NCBI RefSeq assembly: GCF_910592395.1
Contig: NC_088320.1
Coordinates: 5,270,001-5,334,000, forward strand
Reading direction: 5' to 3'
DNA length: 64,000 nucleotides
Source: Lineus longissimus
Taxonomy: Eukaryota > Nemertea > Pilidiophora > Heteronemertea > Lineidae
The notes beneath the pieces were generated by a model, which did not search any database, was not told where the DNA came from, and was given only the letters and a program-made list of their open reading frames with translations. Positions within the stretch are counted from its first letter, which is position 1. Each line of letters opens with the position of its first letter. The position numbers were made by a program, and so were the translations under genes. Shown piece after piece: positions 1 through 13,158 of this stretch.

Positions 1-61
1 CATGACGGATATACGCGGCGTGGATTGCTTCTATAACACCATAACATTCCTCCACTTTCAG

Positions 62-3000
62 TCCAAACAAGGTATCTGTGACGGACACATATCAGTACGA
101 AGATGGGCCAGATGACGGGTTAGATGCATTCGAAAGGGAACCATTCGCTGTCAGGTTTTCCTCTCCAACCACTGGTACGTTCTGGTTTCCTCCTACATTT
201 CTGCACCACATGCGACGGCTATCTTATATCAGCCTATGCTAAGTCTACTTAGTGTATCATGATGATCACTTTTATGCCCGGGATTGCTTGTTCCATTCGA
301 AAAGAGAAATTGTACTTGTGTCGGTGGAGGGGTTTTATGTTCCCTGGCTCCTTTGCGGGTTCTTTGTTCCCGGGAAACACTGTTCTTCCGATCATTTTCC
401 TGGTCCATGTTCCCTTTTTACGATAGAAATACCAAATTCATGGTTTGCAAAGGGAAATGACAAAGGAGATGCCGGGCCTTGACTTCAGACGGATGCAAAA
501 CTATGGTTAGAGGCAAGCAAGCCACCGTCAATCACATTTTCCCTTCGTTTGCAGAGGTGAGTGATTTTGCCATCATCAATGTCCACATTAAACCAAATGA
601 CGCTGTGCGAGAGATTGGCGACTTGACGCATGTTTATGATACCGTTGAAGCCCATTGGGATCTCGAGGTAGGTCTGATTGATACCTGCTCAGTTGTGTCA
701 TCAAAATGGCAATATAAATGCATGTAATGTTAAACGAGTGATGAGGGTAAAATACTATTTCCAACTTCTGATGCTACTGATCAAACCTTGTTGCTTCTGT
801 GCACTGCAAGAGGTCCAGTCTTTCTCATTTTAACAGAAGGTCTGTCCAAAATAAGTTTGCACTGACTTAACATAACCTGTTTCTGTCCGTTACCCCGTAG
901 ACAAAAGAACTCGGGCCGAGTCCAATACACGGTCTATTGTCTTTGAACAAAGCCCGCTCACATCTTTGCGTAAATTCCCTTTGTTCGACTGTCTTCGGTA
1001 TAACCGCCACATATGACCTTCACCATAACTTTTCTTCAGGACATCATGTTCGCTGGGGATTTCAACGGCGACTGCAATTACGTCACCAAAGAGGAATTCA
1101 AGTCCATCTCACTGCGGACCGATTCGAGATTCAGTTGGCTGACTTCGGACTGCGAGGACACAACAAGCGGGAGTACCAACTGTGCCTACGACAGATTCGT
1201 GGCCGCCGGTTCCAAGTTGATAGACAGCGTCGTTCCTGGTAGTTCGGGAGTTTTTGATTTTAAGGAGGCGTACGGGCTGACACAGGAACAAGTAAATATT
1301 TGCTTCATAGTTTTTGTGTCCGATTCCTGTTTGTGGTTCGTTTGCGACATCATCCAAGCCCCAAAAGAATTGATCCCAATAAGCTACATTTTTCAAATAA
1401 CGCGCCGCAGTGCAACTAGGTAAAATGTCATGGAATAATGTACTCCCCTTGTTCGAACCGCTGACTTTAAACCTATTTCACCTTTCAGACCCGCAAAGTC
1501 AGTGACCATTTTCCAATCGTCATAGAGTTAGCAGGAGAAAGTAAGTCATTGCATAAGTAATACAACATCAGATGGCATTGCTGGGACGGTAGATTCGCTT
1601 TTCACTGCAGTGTGATCAAACGCTTTCAATCAGTGTGATAAAGGCTTTGGCCTGCTCATGCTGGTTCCTGATGTAACATAATCCTCTCCCAAGAACTTAT
1701 AGATTAAATACACCCACATTTCGTTATCAATTATAAACTTTCTCCAGCGCGATCGGTTTTAATATTCTAAAATACTCTACTCTGCTCAATAATCAAGAAT
1801 GAATAAACACTAAGAATGTTGAAGGAATACAATTTTACAGCACGATTTCAAGCACAAGGTTCCAGATTCTAACACTAGGGGGCTTTTACAAGCTACATCG
1901 GCCCTAGTGCTTTGGGTGTCGGTCATTTTGTCTGTTGTAGCTTGATTTTCGTCACTAAACATACGCGTCGAATACATGTAAGTAAACTAATTCAGTAGGG
2001 TTTTTTAAAGCAAATAAGGATATGGTATTTTTATGTGGTCCTGAAACGTCTCTCGGACATGCGAGTGCCCAATTTCGCCCCCAAGGAAAGGCGTGGGCTA
2101 CATTGTGTAATAGAGGATTTGACGCCGTGTCAAAGTGCTCCATATATTCTTTGTCATTGGGAGATTAGAGCTAGGTGAAGCATCGTTTTGTTCGTCTTGC
2201 TTATACTGGTATTCAAACTTGATAAAAGATGGCCAGCTGAGGACAGGAAAATTCGGGTTGCAGTTTGGCTATTCTGAAGTTCAAAATTCTTATTTATTCA
2301 TGATTTTATTCTTTATAAATTCATTTTTGGCATAGTTGGAGAAAAGCAATTTTATTTAATTTTTCCCTATTACAGAAATATACGGCGTACAAACCAACTT
2401 ACAAACCTACTGGTCCTTCAAAATCCTGGAGGAAAATTACGTCACAAATGTCAACAACATTCGCGCCATCTACAGGTCGCCAGCAGCATCATATACAACA
2501 ATGGGACTCAAAGATGGCACCATGTACTATGAAGCAATAGCTAGGAGGTATGTGTAATGTACATGAATTCAAAGCCCTCATACGAGTAATGAAATAGACG
2601 GGGCAAACTATAGACCAACCCTTTTCTGCCTTCGCTTGTGTGGGCGTTTGTCCCATGCCACTATGGTTGGGCGCCTAGGCAGAGTTAAACAAGACACACA
2701 GCCTTCAGCGAGGAAGGAAGGAAGGCCTTCAACACAAGTCATAAAATGTTACACCATGACCATAGATGTACACAGCATGAAAAATACATGATGCACTTAT
2801 ATGCTGTGCCTGTACTTCATGGTTCACTTCCTCGTTTATGTTTATTTAACGATATTGGTTGTTCGCACAAATCTGGCACTACATTTTTCACAAGCCTCAT
2901 TGATCATGATCTTGTAGTGATAATCCGGCATATAAATACATTAGTTTCCTCCATTGGTAAACTTAGGGTTTACGCATGGTTTCGATCAAATTTCAGGTCC

Positions 3001-3237
3001 CGTATCTCAAACGTCATGAACTCCCTAAAGGAATTCCAGGAGGCCTACCCGGGGGTGATCTCCGACAATATGCTGAGCATGGTCCAGGCTCATTTTGATT
3101 CGAAAGCCATGCAAGCGGAGCCCCCGTACGTGTACGGACTCGATGAGGACCCGAGGTTGACCTTTGATGTGGAAGTAAGGTGTAGCCTCCAAGACCCGTT
3201 AGACTGTAGCGTGACTGTGGAGAGGCGAACTCATTAG
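62..3237 (+). CDS. DNase I-like endonuclease, 3' part, with C-terminal extension
   Basis: A secreted-type DNase I family nuclease that cleaves DNA with divalent metal ions. Six exons are visible: 62-174, 555-667, 1040-1291, 1489-1540, 2376-2547 and 2997-3237. All have AG/GT borders and matching phases (1,0,0,1,2). The 5' exons, carrying the signal peptide and the first catalytic Glu, lie left of the window. Motifs in order: PNKVSVTDTYQYEDG; the active-site His in INVHIKPNDAV; GDFNGDC (metal/catalytic Asp and Asn); TNCAYDR; and the terminal SDHFPIVIEL. The two Cys of the family's conserved disulfide are both present. The canonical domain ends with exon 4. Exons 5-6 add about 135 residues that I cannot match to a domain. 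A gtaagg at 3173 could be another donor, so the stop at 3235-3237 is less sure than the domain call. The gene converges on the P450. Confidence 0.85.
897..975. repeat. Copy 1 of a dispersed repeat (partial), intronic
   Basis: Within DNase intron 2, the stretch from the cccgtag through tctattgtcttt and cccgctcaca matches, with scattered differences, the start of the fuller copy at 24020-24310. Confidence 0.45.
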
Positions 3238-3384
3238 ACATGCTAGAACATCAGCGATGAAGACTTTTTACCGTTACAATGATAGACACTATTAAGCTGG
3301 TTGAGCTGTGTCTGTTACACATTGGCTTATAATATTTAATCGGTCTGTTTTGTACAGGCGCCACTCAAACGGCTTGAAATAATG

Positions 3385-3390
3385 AATAAA
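3385..3390 (+). other. AATAAA polyadenylation signal for the DNase I-like gene
   Basis: A canonical AATAAA lies about 150 bp after the proposed stop of the DNase I-like gene. This supports 3' end formation before the convergent P450. Confidence 0.4.
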
Positions 3391-3560
3391 ATATGCTAAA
3401 AATCGAAACAAATTTAAGAATACAGATGGCTTTAAATCATTCATCAAACACAGCCAACAACTGTTTGTAACTGTGAACTCACTGTGCATTGCGTCATACT
3501 ATAGTGCAGCTGGACCACATACGGGTTAGAGTGTATATCACAGCCCACGCAGAGGAGCAC

Positions 3561-6500
3561 CTAATTGTCTCTCGGGGTAGCAATGATCTGGAAGTCGCGT
3601 GGCATATTGGTCACCCCGGACCAAGCAATTTGAAGGGGGTCCTTGGGTGGAACGTCCTCCTCTGGAAAACTGAATGTGAACCTCTGCGCTAGGTTGGCCA
3701 CGAAGATGAACATCAGTTGCCTCGAGAGCGGCTCACCGAGGCACATACGGCGACCTGAATAAATCAGAAAAACATCTTGCCGGAAAAGTGTAAATCTCCG
3801 AGATCGAGAGGGGAGAAAGAACACCAGTCTCTGGTTTTATTGACTTATCGAACGGTCATCAGGGGAAATCTTGACAACACAGACCCCACGAAACAGTTTC
3901 ACGGTGTTTGAGAAAGCTCAGCCGGCGTGGGCGAATAGAACTCATGAGGTAGAAGGAATATTGGCTTTACGTTTCATTCAGAAGCCTTAATCATCAAAGT
4001 AAAAGGAATTTTCAATGACCATGTGTACGTCTCCACCGTCCCCGTGATGATTCCCGATCTTACCTATTCCATAGGCACACCACCCATCATGCTTGTAGTT
4101 ACACTTCCCCTCTTCCGTGATAAACCTCTCTGGGTCGAATTCCTTGGGCTTCGTCCAAACGTTTGGGTCGTTTTGGGCCATGCAGAAATTGATCATGTAC
4201 TTTGTACCGACTGGGATCTTGTAACCTAGCAATGCGTGAAGAGACACCAGAACAGTGAATGAAAAATTGAGGTATACGTAGCGGTGTAGCTGTGTTCACT
4301 CATTCACCAGTACAGGCCATACCAAAACCGAGGATCTAAAAGCATTCAGATGATGCAAAGGGATTGCTTATCATGGAAAGACTTTGTTTTAATCGTAAAA
4401 TACAGTTTAATATTCAATGCAATGCCTGCAGGTATGCTCTTGTGGCTTAATGATTTGAAGTTTCCAAATTATTTTTCTTGTCAGTTAATGGTCTGCAGAC
4501 CAGCTGGTGGAAAATAATACTCTACATTACTAGCTTCTGACCGATGCAAACCCAAACGAGACGATATTTCTTAAATGATTTCCTCAAATCGTACCATCTT
4601 TGGCGTGACAATAATTTTTCCAATGACTTACCAAATATCTCGGTGTCCAGCAACGTCTCTTGCGGGAGCGAGATAGGCACAGGAGAGGATATCCGGAGGA
4701 CTTCCAAGATACTCGCCTCCAAGTAGGGCAAGTCTAACCGGTCAGAGTAACTGGCAACGCGATCACCAAGCACTCGATCAAGCTCTGCCTGGATCTTTTG
4801 TTGTACGTCAGGATGGTGAGCTGAATATATAGAAGTACTAGAGATACTGTGTGTGTTAAAAAAATTTGAAATTATGAATTATCCTCCATTTTATCGATAT
4901 ACGTTACCCCTCCAAAACTCAACAACTCGTGTACAACTGATATCCATAGTAGGCGGTTTTTTCACCTAAGAATTGAGGATTCCTGTCAGTGTCTCTTCAT
5001 TCTCACACAAATAAGTGCTGATTGTGAAATCAATTTGGTGAATATGCCAGCCTTTTTGGGCAGCGTCTTCTGAGGTTAACCAGTATAGTGAAGGTCGATC
5101 AATTACAATCAGCAAAAAATCCAATCTCTTCTATTTTTCAGTAGTACCTATTTGATGCACCCACAGTCGAAAACCACCTGGTACTGAGTCGGTTGCGTCG
5201 CCCCAGTAAGACAGGAGGTGAATCAGAATCTCTTCTTCGTCAACGCCGGCATTGAAGCACTGGTCGACAAAACATCGGAGATCGTTCGGGTCGTACTGTT
5301 CACGGCATGCTGCGATCGTTTTCTTGAAGAATGCTATCACTTTCTTTCCTGCTTCTTTGCCTGTGTGAAACAAATATCAAATGGGTATAGAGCGATCATA
5401 ATTTCTTTACCTGAGTAAGTTATCCACCAAAATCTTACTGAAATGTTCAGGTAAGACAATACTTGGACGCTAGTCGTCTTTCGAAAAACGTTGCTATATG
5501 CTAAAAACTTGGATGCTTTTTTGAGTTTTTAATGTTATACTCATGATATTTTGATTTCCAATCATTTGTTATGTTTTAGGCAACTGAATGGGATATTAGA
5601 GGAAAACCTACTGAAGTTTTAGATATAAGTAATGCAAACTAATACATGTAGTAGGGAAAGATATACTGTTGCTCATTTACTTTTGAAATAGAGTGTATAT
5701 GGACATTGGCCGATTCCCCTCGTTCTAAAAGAAGACGCGATGCGGAGCCTGCGATTTACTCGATTCGTTTCAATCCGATTACATCGAAAATCACACCCTG
5801 TCACTTACAGAGGAAACACATTATAACATTTGATGCCTTCGGTTCTCAAATGCTTCTTTTGTGGACCTACCATCAGTGATGCATTTGCGCGGCAGGAACC
5901 GCAGCAAAGGCAGAACATCCGCCTCGCACGCCTCGGCCATTTTCTCGAACCATATGCCCGTATTATTCAAGCAAGCTTCGAAATCCGCGTCGTCATTGTC
6001 AAAGGCCTTCCCGAAGAAGAGAATAGGTATTGGATTGGCTGCGTGAATTCGGATGGCTTTTTGGAGATAGAACGGCTTTGATTCCTTACCCCTAGAAGAT
6101 GAAGGAAATGCCTTTAAAATAACTTTGCAATTAATAATTTGGAACTATCGTCAGGCTCGAGTTGGCGGATATAATACTCACCAATCAGAAGACGCCTATT
6201 ATGCTTGACGGAGCGGAAAGCATTGCCAAGGTACAAGGCTTCCGATAGGCGATTCTCTCATCAGTACAAAGTACTAAAAGTGAAGTTAAGGCAATGTGGC
6301 GCATGAAAAATGAGTTAGCAAACATTTGTAATATATTTAGCGACCCACTTTTTCGTTCATTTGCCCTCAAATGTACACACATTGCAGACAACAACCTTAG
6401 GTAGGAGTTTTCATCCACTCGGCGCATGTCCGAAGGGGCGTGGCACAGGCGATTAGATCTTACCATGTGATTTTTGAAGAAGAAAGCGATATAAGGCAAA

Positions 6501-7899
6501 GATTATTTCGGGCCTTAAGGTACCTCACAGAACTCTAAAAGCGTTATTAACTTGTAGCATGTTCCGTTAGCTTCAACTGACGCACATTTAAAGTTGACCA
6601 CAAAGACGGAGTCAAGATATATACATTGTATACTGATATTGCTGTCGCACATGGACAGGGCACGCCCTCTTACGCCGAATATAACCACCTTAAAAGCATG
6701 ATAATGGCTTCCACTTCGTCCTGTATCAAGCCTGTGTTGTCCTTGTTGCCAAAGCTGAACCGCTTGACGTTGGCCATAAGGAATTTCTTTCTGAACTTGA
6801 ACTTCTCTGTGTAGTGTGTCTTGAAGAGTGTCTCTGAAAGTGAATAGGAAAGAAATCCAAGTAAAACCTTCTGCCACATTCGGGTGTTCATCATGTTCAC
6901 CCCGAAGAATAAAAATCCCCGAACTCCGGGCATCACGTACCAAACACAGGTTTCGAGTTGTCTCGTATTCCTGAATTTCGACTCCCTCGTTCATGCGTCT
7001 AGAAACAGCGCTCAAAGATGACGTCATATCAATCCACAAAGACTGAACTATACGTGTAAAAACTATGCAAAAAGAAGGTTAATATGATCACTGCTATAGA
7101 TTTCGGACCAAGTAACCTGGACAAACCCTGAGATGATGACCCTCTGTTGAAGGTTACCTACTGGGAGTGACTTCTTGTGCAAGAAATCCGTGCGAAATTG
7201 GCCTATTACACCACACGGTAGCTTGCTTGTTGAAGGCTTCGTCGAAAGCTCTCCAACCCTGGAACACCAAAACTGGCCTGCAAAATGATGAAAGGAAGTC
7301 ATAAGAAGTCTACGTCATTCGTTCATTGAAATTGATACAACTTACAGTGGAACTGCCCTTGGCTGAAACCTCTCTTTTAAGGACACTACACTGGGTTTGG
7401 TCCCGAATTGATTGTTTCCCTTCAATTTGACCTTTCTAGGCAGGACACCTCTCTATTAAGGACAGCAACTGTCAGTCCCGAGGGTGTCCCTTATAGAAAG
7501 GTTTATAGTCCTATGGGTCTTAGTTTTCTAGTTTGGTATAAGTTTTATAGTCCTATGGTCTTAGTGTTATAGTTGGGTCTTAGTTTTATAGTTTTATAAT
7601 ACACGTATATATCATGAGTCTAAAACAAAACTATAAGGCACTTGACCAAAATCATGAGTGATAAAATGTCTCACTTACGTGTTCAAAAGCCAGACAGTAA
7701 ATAGATCCCCGTAACCTTTGCCCAGTTTCTCGAAGTCCTTGTGCCAGTCATGCGTCATCCAAGGCCAGCATCCGAGGAATGGTAGCCCCTTGGGTCCGGG
7801 CGGGAAGCGGTGGAGATACTGGCCAAAGAGAAGGTAGACCAGCAAGATGACCGCAAGGGCCCCGACCGCCAGGGTCAGGCTGGTGCCGTCCAGTAACAT
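3561..7899 (-). CDS. Cytochrome P450, CYP2 clan, complete 8-exon gene, 486 aa
   Basis: A microsomal heme monooxygenase. Exons in transcription order: 7899-7679, 7277-7162, 6833-6689, 6091-5871, 5360-5148, 4820-4632, 4225-4064 and 3754-3561. All introns are GT-AG with phases 2,1,2,1,1,1,1, giving one 486-residue frame, the usual CYP2 length. Visible parts: an N-terminal membrane anchor (about residues 6-28), the Pro-rich hinge PPGPKGLPFLG, a C-helix segment (FRKKFLMANVKRF), the K-helix ExxR (E345-R348), PERF (400-403) and the heme loop YGIGRRMCLG with ligand Cys427. The heme loop has Tyr where Phe is usual. The I-helix reads WGDATDSV (287-294): the conserved acid before Thr291 is Ala290. A TATATAAAAAGG lies at about 7922-7933, only about 25 bp before the ATG, and a tttag beside the ATG could be a 5'-UTR acceptor. 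Nothing suggests a pseudogene. The exact subfamily cannot be fixed by eye. Confidence 0.93.
3825..3955. repeat. Copy 2 of the same dispersed repeat, in P450 intron 7
   Basis: The stretch from acttatcgaacggtcatcag to the gcgaata run aligns with 24165-24295 (cttatcaaagagtcatcagg, gacccccacaaaac, gccggggcgaata). It sits in the last intron of the P450 and does not touch the exons. Confidence 0.5.
7345..7509. mobile_element. Degraded pogo/Tigger-like MITE (copy 1)
   Basis: In P450 intron 1. It begins after TA with cagtggaactgcccttggct and contains the same inner blocks as the intact copy at 60166-60343: cctctctattaaggacag, gtttggtccc and gggtgtccctta. The right end (aaaggtttatagt) has decayed. 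It carries no coding capacity, so any movement depended on a transposase elsewhere. Confidence 0.7.
7510..7600. repeat. Short degenerate direct repeats (gtcttagttttatag type)
   Basis: Several irregular copies of a gtcttagttttatag-like word follow the MITE relic in P450 intron 1. It is AT-rich and looks like slippage-generated simple sequence. Confidence 0.6.
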
Positions 7900-8077
7900 T
7901 TCGGAACTAAAATGGTAATACCTTTTTATATATGAGTGAAGGGATGTGAGATTTGTAACGTGTTTGTACGTACATTGAATTGTCGGTGAGATGTTCACAT
8001 ACATTACAAAATAACTCTCGATCGATATCTTGATTCAATAGAAATTGCTATTTAGGCAATTGAGTGTCAAAACTTCA

Positions 8078-8592
8078 TATGTGAAGACCATAAAGAGGCA
8101 ATAGTAAAATTCCATGACGATATAATCCGTTCATGTTTAGCATCTGGTGATGAAACGCTGCCTGTCAATGGTCCTGGTAGTCCAGCACAGGCGGCCCGGT
8201 ATTGCAGGGTGGGACGAAACTGTAGCCCAGCATTGAAATACGGCCATTTTTGGCATGGTCTTTGTAAAGATAATGATAAACCCAGAGCTGGTATTATAGC
8301 GAATATTCGAAGGCAGACAAGGGCCAGGTATCACTATGCCGTCAGAAGAGCGAAAAGGGAAAGGGACAAAGTCTCAGCTGAAAAACTTGCTAAAACGATG
8401 GTCGGGAAAGATAGTACTGATTTTTGGACTAATGTTAAGAGAATTAAAGGCAAAGGTTCGGTGTCGCCTAACGCAATGGAATGGGAAAGAAGCGATTGGC
8501 AATTTGTTTCGCGGGAAATGTGAGCGCTTGTACAGTTCGGTTATGACCAGCAGCAAGTGCATGATTTAAAAGGACTCATCAATTCACTTTTG
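8078..8592 (+). mobile_element. Decayed non-LTR retrotransposon fragment (endonuclease-RT linker)
   Basis: Pieces in shifting frames read CEDHKEAIVKFHDD, then GWDETVAQ, then KYGHFWHGLCKDNDKPRAG, RRQTRARYHYAVRRAKR, DFWTNVKRIKG and finally DLKGLINSLL. This order (GW..., FWH, a basic RxTRxxYHxAVR segment, FWxxVKxI) is the linker between endonuclease and reverse transcriptase in CR1/L2-type LINEs. At least two or three frame changes are needed to join it, and no RT core follows. It lies just upstream of the P450 5' end and is a dead insertion. Confidence 0.8.
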
Positions 8593-8768
8593 TAAGTTCA
8601 GTTTGTGACTACACCAAAGGAGAAATGGTGTTTTTCGCGGCGGCCGAAATATTTGTCTTTTGGCCCCAAAAGTACGAAAGTCCATTTTTAGCAGGATTCG
8701 GGATTAGGCCGAAATCGTAAACGGGAACAAGGATCTTGCCTTTCTATAAAGTGGAGAGGTAACTAGTA

Positions 8769-8799
8769 CCCCCCCCCCCCCCCACACACACACACACAC
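8769..8799. repeat. Poly-C followed by (CA)n microsatellite
   Basis: About 15 C residues run directly into about nine CA units. Other poly-C runs are at 20324-20337 and 49207-49218. Confidence 0.95.
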
Positions 8800-11700
8800 G
8801 CCAGTCTCTAGCCTATACACCCGCTCAAGCCAGAGAAAATTGAAGGACTACTTACCCTTTGCCTTAAGTTTATATTGTAGAGCGACCGGGACAACTGGTA
8901 CGAACTGATAACGGAATTATGTCGTTGATAAAAAGATTTGGGTCTTTTAGAACGGCCCATCAACTATCATGTATTAGACTAGGCCTCTGCCCGAAATCTG
9001 AATACATGAGAGCAAGACCCCGTTAGCAAAAGACAAGCAAAATAGGTTGAATGCCTCTCAGCTGGATGTTTATAATAGGTGAGATAAGCTGATTGATTGC
9101 TCCTAGACATCTGCTATTGCACTACAGACACCACCTGCTGTGTTAAGGCCTCAGTGCACTGCATGACAAAAGTCATTTTTTGGCTTGTTTCAAAAAAAAA
9201 ATGTTGCAATGTGTATACGATTCGAACTTTTTTTACGAAGTATTCATATGTCCCGCCTTGTTGAAAGTTGTATAACGTTAACCACAAAAGTCAATAGGTG
9301 TGTAGATGATTACGACTATTGTGACCGTGTTTCAGGTGGCCGCTCCCACTTCAAAATCTTGAGTCATCTTTTACAAAAGTCATTCAGTGTGTATTCACTC
9401 AGTGACCTTTGTGGGCATGTTTACCCCTGTGGAAAGCCTGTGGAAAGCTGTGGACAGCTGAATTGAATATGTTCAATTTTTGGAGACCTGTTGCTCATAT
9501 GGGACAGGAAGATGTCTTCGTGGTATTTAGAAAAAAACATCAAGATTTTGTGATCTTTGGGTGGGGGTGCAAGAATGTCTTTTCAACGACATGTCCCCTC
9601 TGTACCACGATAGGAACGAAAAGAGGAAAAAGATAGCCGAAATCGCCACTGAATTGGACGTCACCGGTAAGGTTCACATGGGTAATGTTGGTAATGCCCC
9701 GACCAATTTCAATACACGTTTACCCAAGAAATAAATGAACAAAATACATCAATATCCAGTTTAATATTATTTGCTTGGAAGACAATACAAGAAAATTGGG
9801 TGTAAACCCTGTGATTTGGATTGCAATTCATCCACTACTCTGAAACTATGTTGGTCGTTTAAATTAGAATGAGGACAGAGCAAATCGCACGCGGATCCAC
9901 TTCCCTTTGCGTGGTAGACAGGCTACAGTCCTATAGTCCAAAGATTCTGAGGTAAAATGTAAATCTCATTCATGTTGATTATACTTGAGTGCTTGTACTG
10001 TTTTAATACCCGCCGTTGAAAAATCAAGAAAATCGCATTCGTCCGGTTCGTCTTCGCCGAATGATAACGACCTCATTTTGCCAACACGTGGGCTTGGAAA
10101 AACCTCGCTCTATTTTAAAAGATGTTCCCTGATGCGGATATTTTACCCTGGTACATTATAGAACTCGGTAATTCGCCCTTGATCGTGCTCAACAGCACAG
10201 CTATTCGACTCGAATGACAAATGAACCAAGCGTACATGTTGTCACGTAATTCGCTGGGGAGGCTATCATTAGCCTATGGCAGGTTGTACCAAGTAATCAG
10301 GGGCATGAGAACATCTCTGATGAGTAGATTATCTCTTCGTTTGCCAATTTGGAGGTTAACAAGCAGATAAAATGTTTGCATCAACATGGCTGGATGTGTG
10401 TTGTGAGCGGTTAGTAGATGGCCTTATCCCGACTATTTGGCTGTGGCCCGGCTGTTTTCATAAGACTCTCATTTAGCCCGAGGGCTATGAAAATTTCAAT
10501 CAAAAACACTAAAACGGAATTTCTCCCGTGCAACGACAAATAATAAGGAGTGCTTTTCCATTACTAAAAACGTTACAATGGGCCCATACAAGCATATCAA
10601 TGATGGAGCAGGAAGTTGAAAGAGACTTTCATCAAAACAAAAAATGCACTTTATTAAATTTGATTACTTTTTGGTAATAAAACTATCCATTCATTCATTC
10701 ATTATGTTTTTGCCTTACCCAAATAGGGTCTGCTGTCTGTAAAGCCCACTTACACCTAGGCCTAAATTGCCATTGTTCCGCTATTTTATTTAAGGGTTAT
10801 CGGTGCAAATCTTAAGAAATTGACCCTAAAAATCAGGATTAACTACAATAACTGCTCTTAGCATTGGATATTCTATAGTTAGTATATCCGTTTATCACGG
10901 ACATTTATCATCAAGCGATGTTATAACATTTTTTATCATGATAAGTGCATTTATACTTTGCCCCCCGAAGTGTTGTTGAAAATGACAGATTTTTGAATTG
11001 GCCCACGGCATATTACGGATACTCGGATACTCGGATACAACGAACAGTGATTCATGAGTAGCAGAAAGTTATGTGTTAACACTATTAGTTTAGTCTTCTT
11101 TAAATTCATGGGCGGTTTCTATGCAGTATCTACCTGAAAAATCACATCCCTAGGTCCCTGAAAGAATATGAAGCAAGACAATGAGAATGTATACAATTCA
11201 TGCATTTTATTATCAAAACGATATAATATTGAACAAATATATTTCTATGTTTCACTTTCACAGCCACATGCCAATAAAATCGGCTTTATTTACATCAAGG
11301 GTAGTGTCATAAAGCTAAAGATGTTTTGCTCGAAATCGTTTCGAGTAAGCAACCGCGCTGGAAAGTGTCTTGGAAATTGGAGGCGATAAGAACCGGTGTG
11401 ACAGCGGATATAGTCCCCCTGGAGTCATAGTCCAGTAGCATTGTATTTGATCAATTAAGCAGCATGATGTATTGTACCGCTAACCCTAACCAAAACATTT
11501 AGCAATGCGGGCTATTGTTACACGGACTATCAGCCCTAGGACTACTATCCCTTGCACACCGGATTCCGTCAAAAATGAGTTCAATGAAAATGATGTTCAT
11601 ATTTGATCTATACATTCGAACTCCAACGCATCTAAATATACCGACCTGAAGCATGATAAAGAACTAGCCACCGGGTACTCGCCGACATTTGTGGCTTGTA

Positions 11701-13158
11701 AAATTGAGGGGCAGTTGAAACTGAAAAGATGTGACTTTGACCTCTTCTAAACTCTTCAAATTAAGATATAAACGATTTTTCAGCAAATCCAATCTGTCGC
11801 AGCTTGAACCGGTATATTAACTTGAGCCACCACCGCGATTCGTGAAGTCAAATACAATGTACTGGCAACATTTCCCAGTCGTGAATTGGACTGTAGTTCG
11901 TTAGATATTCAAATCGTACTTAGTGTTCCAATCTCAGGGAGTAATGCGCCAGTAGTTCTGAGATCAAAGGCCATCATGCAAGTATTGACATATCCAATCG
12001 CCTCATCATTTAATCAATCAGGCCATCTTACCAACGTCCACATTAATTTTCTCAGAGTATCGCAATAAGGTAGCAACAGCTCCGTAATCTCAGGCCGTCA
12101 CTCCGGGTTAACTTTGTGACAAATCGACCAGGCGAGTGCTTGAAAGTTACATGAGCTGAAAGACAGGCCCCTCAGGTCAAATCTCATCATGAAATATCAA
12201 GTTACGCGCTCATATAGCTATTATAGCTCTCTGTGCAAATAATAATGACTTAGCAATAAGCTGCCTCGAGTCAAGTTGATATTAATCCGATCTGACCGAT
12301 TCGGAAATTAGACCCCTGCATGTGAAACCAGTTTTAGCTTGTCTCTCTCATAGTCATAGTCACAGTCATATAGAAGTCGTTGAAAGTAAATGACCGATGC
12401 ATATTCTTGACATGCCCGATTAAATTTCGAATTTACCGAACCTATTTGTACCCACAAACAACATTTCTTTCGAACTGATTGGGAATACACATAGAATTAT
12501 CACTAGAACTTACGCTTACATGTTCATTCGTGAATTTCTCAAGAAGTATCTTCTCAGAAGGTTTGAAACAGAACGAACGCCACGCGAAAACCAACATTCT
12601 TTTTAATTAAATCTCGAAAGCGATAACGGTTTCATGGTGGCCCGACCAATGTATTGCTTTTCAATCTTCTCTGTATATAGCAAGAAAGGCAAAATTACGT
12701 AGCTTTTAGTGAAACCTTATGTATATAACTCTATGGTGGAAAACCCGGTGATTGTGAGGTAAAATCAAAAATGATAACTTTCCGTTTGCCTGTTCAGTAA
12801 ATGCAATCAGAATTCAGAATCTATTCAAAACATCTTTATTGTTAGGCATGATATTCAAAATAAAACGAACGGGTTAAAACCGATGTCATAAATCCCAACG
12901 TCATTAAATACAACGAGACAACTTGCCTGAAGCAGTTCCGGCATATGATAAGTCATTATACCACTTAGATTTGCCGATGGCTCCTAATAGATACACTACG
13001 AAGCAATCATCCCGTCGAAATGTCTATGTAGTAATACGCGATCTGTTCTTGACCAATCAGGTATGGTAAAACTTTATCTTGCTCGAAATCAGTGTCATTT
13101 TCGTCAATACTTTATTTTCACTGATCTAAGATGTTTATCGTTAAATTCTTCATTAAGG
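8800..13158. other. Intergenic stretch, no gene seen
   Basis: AT-rich. Open frames are short (under 95 codons), without recognisable motifs or paired splice sites. I see no gene here. Confidence 0.5.

Noticed and set aside
1451-1461. tRNA B-box-like gttcgaaccgc
   Set aside because: No matching A-box or cloverleaf could be drawn around it, and it lies in a DNase intron before an acceptor.
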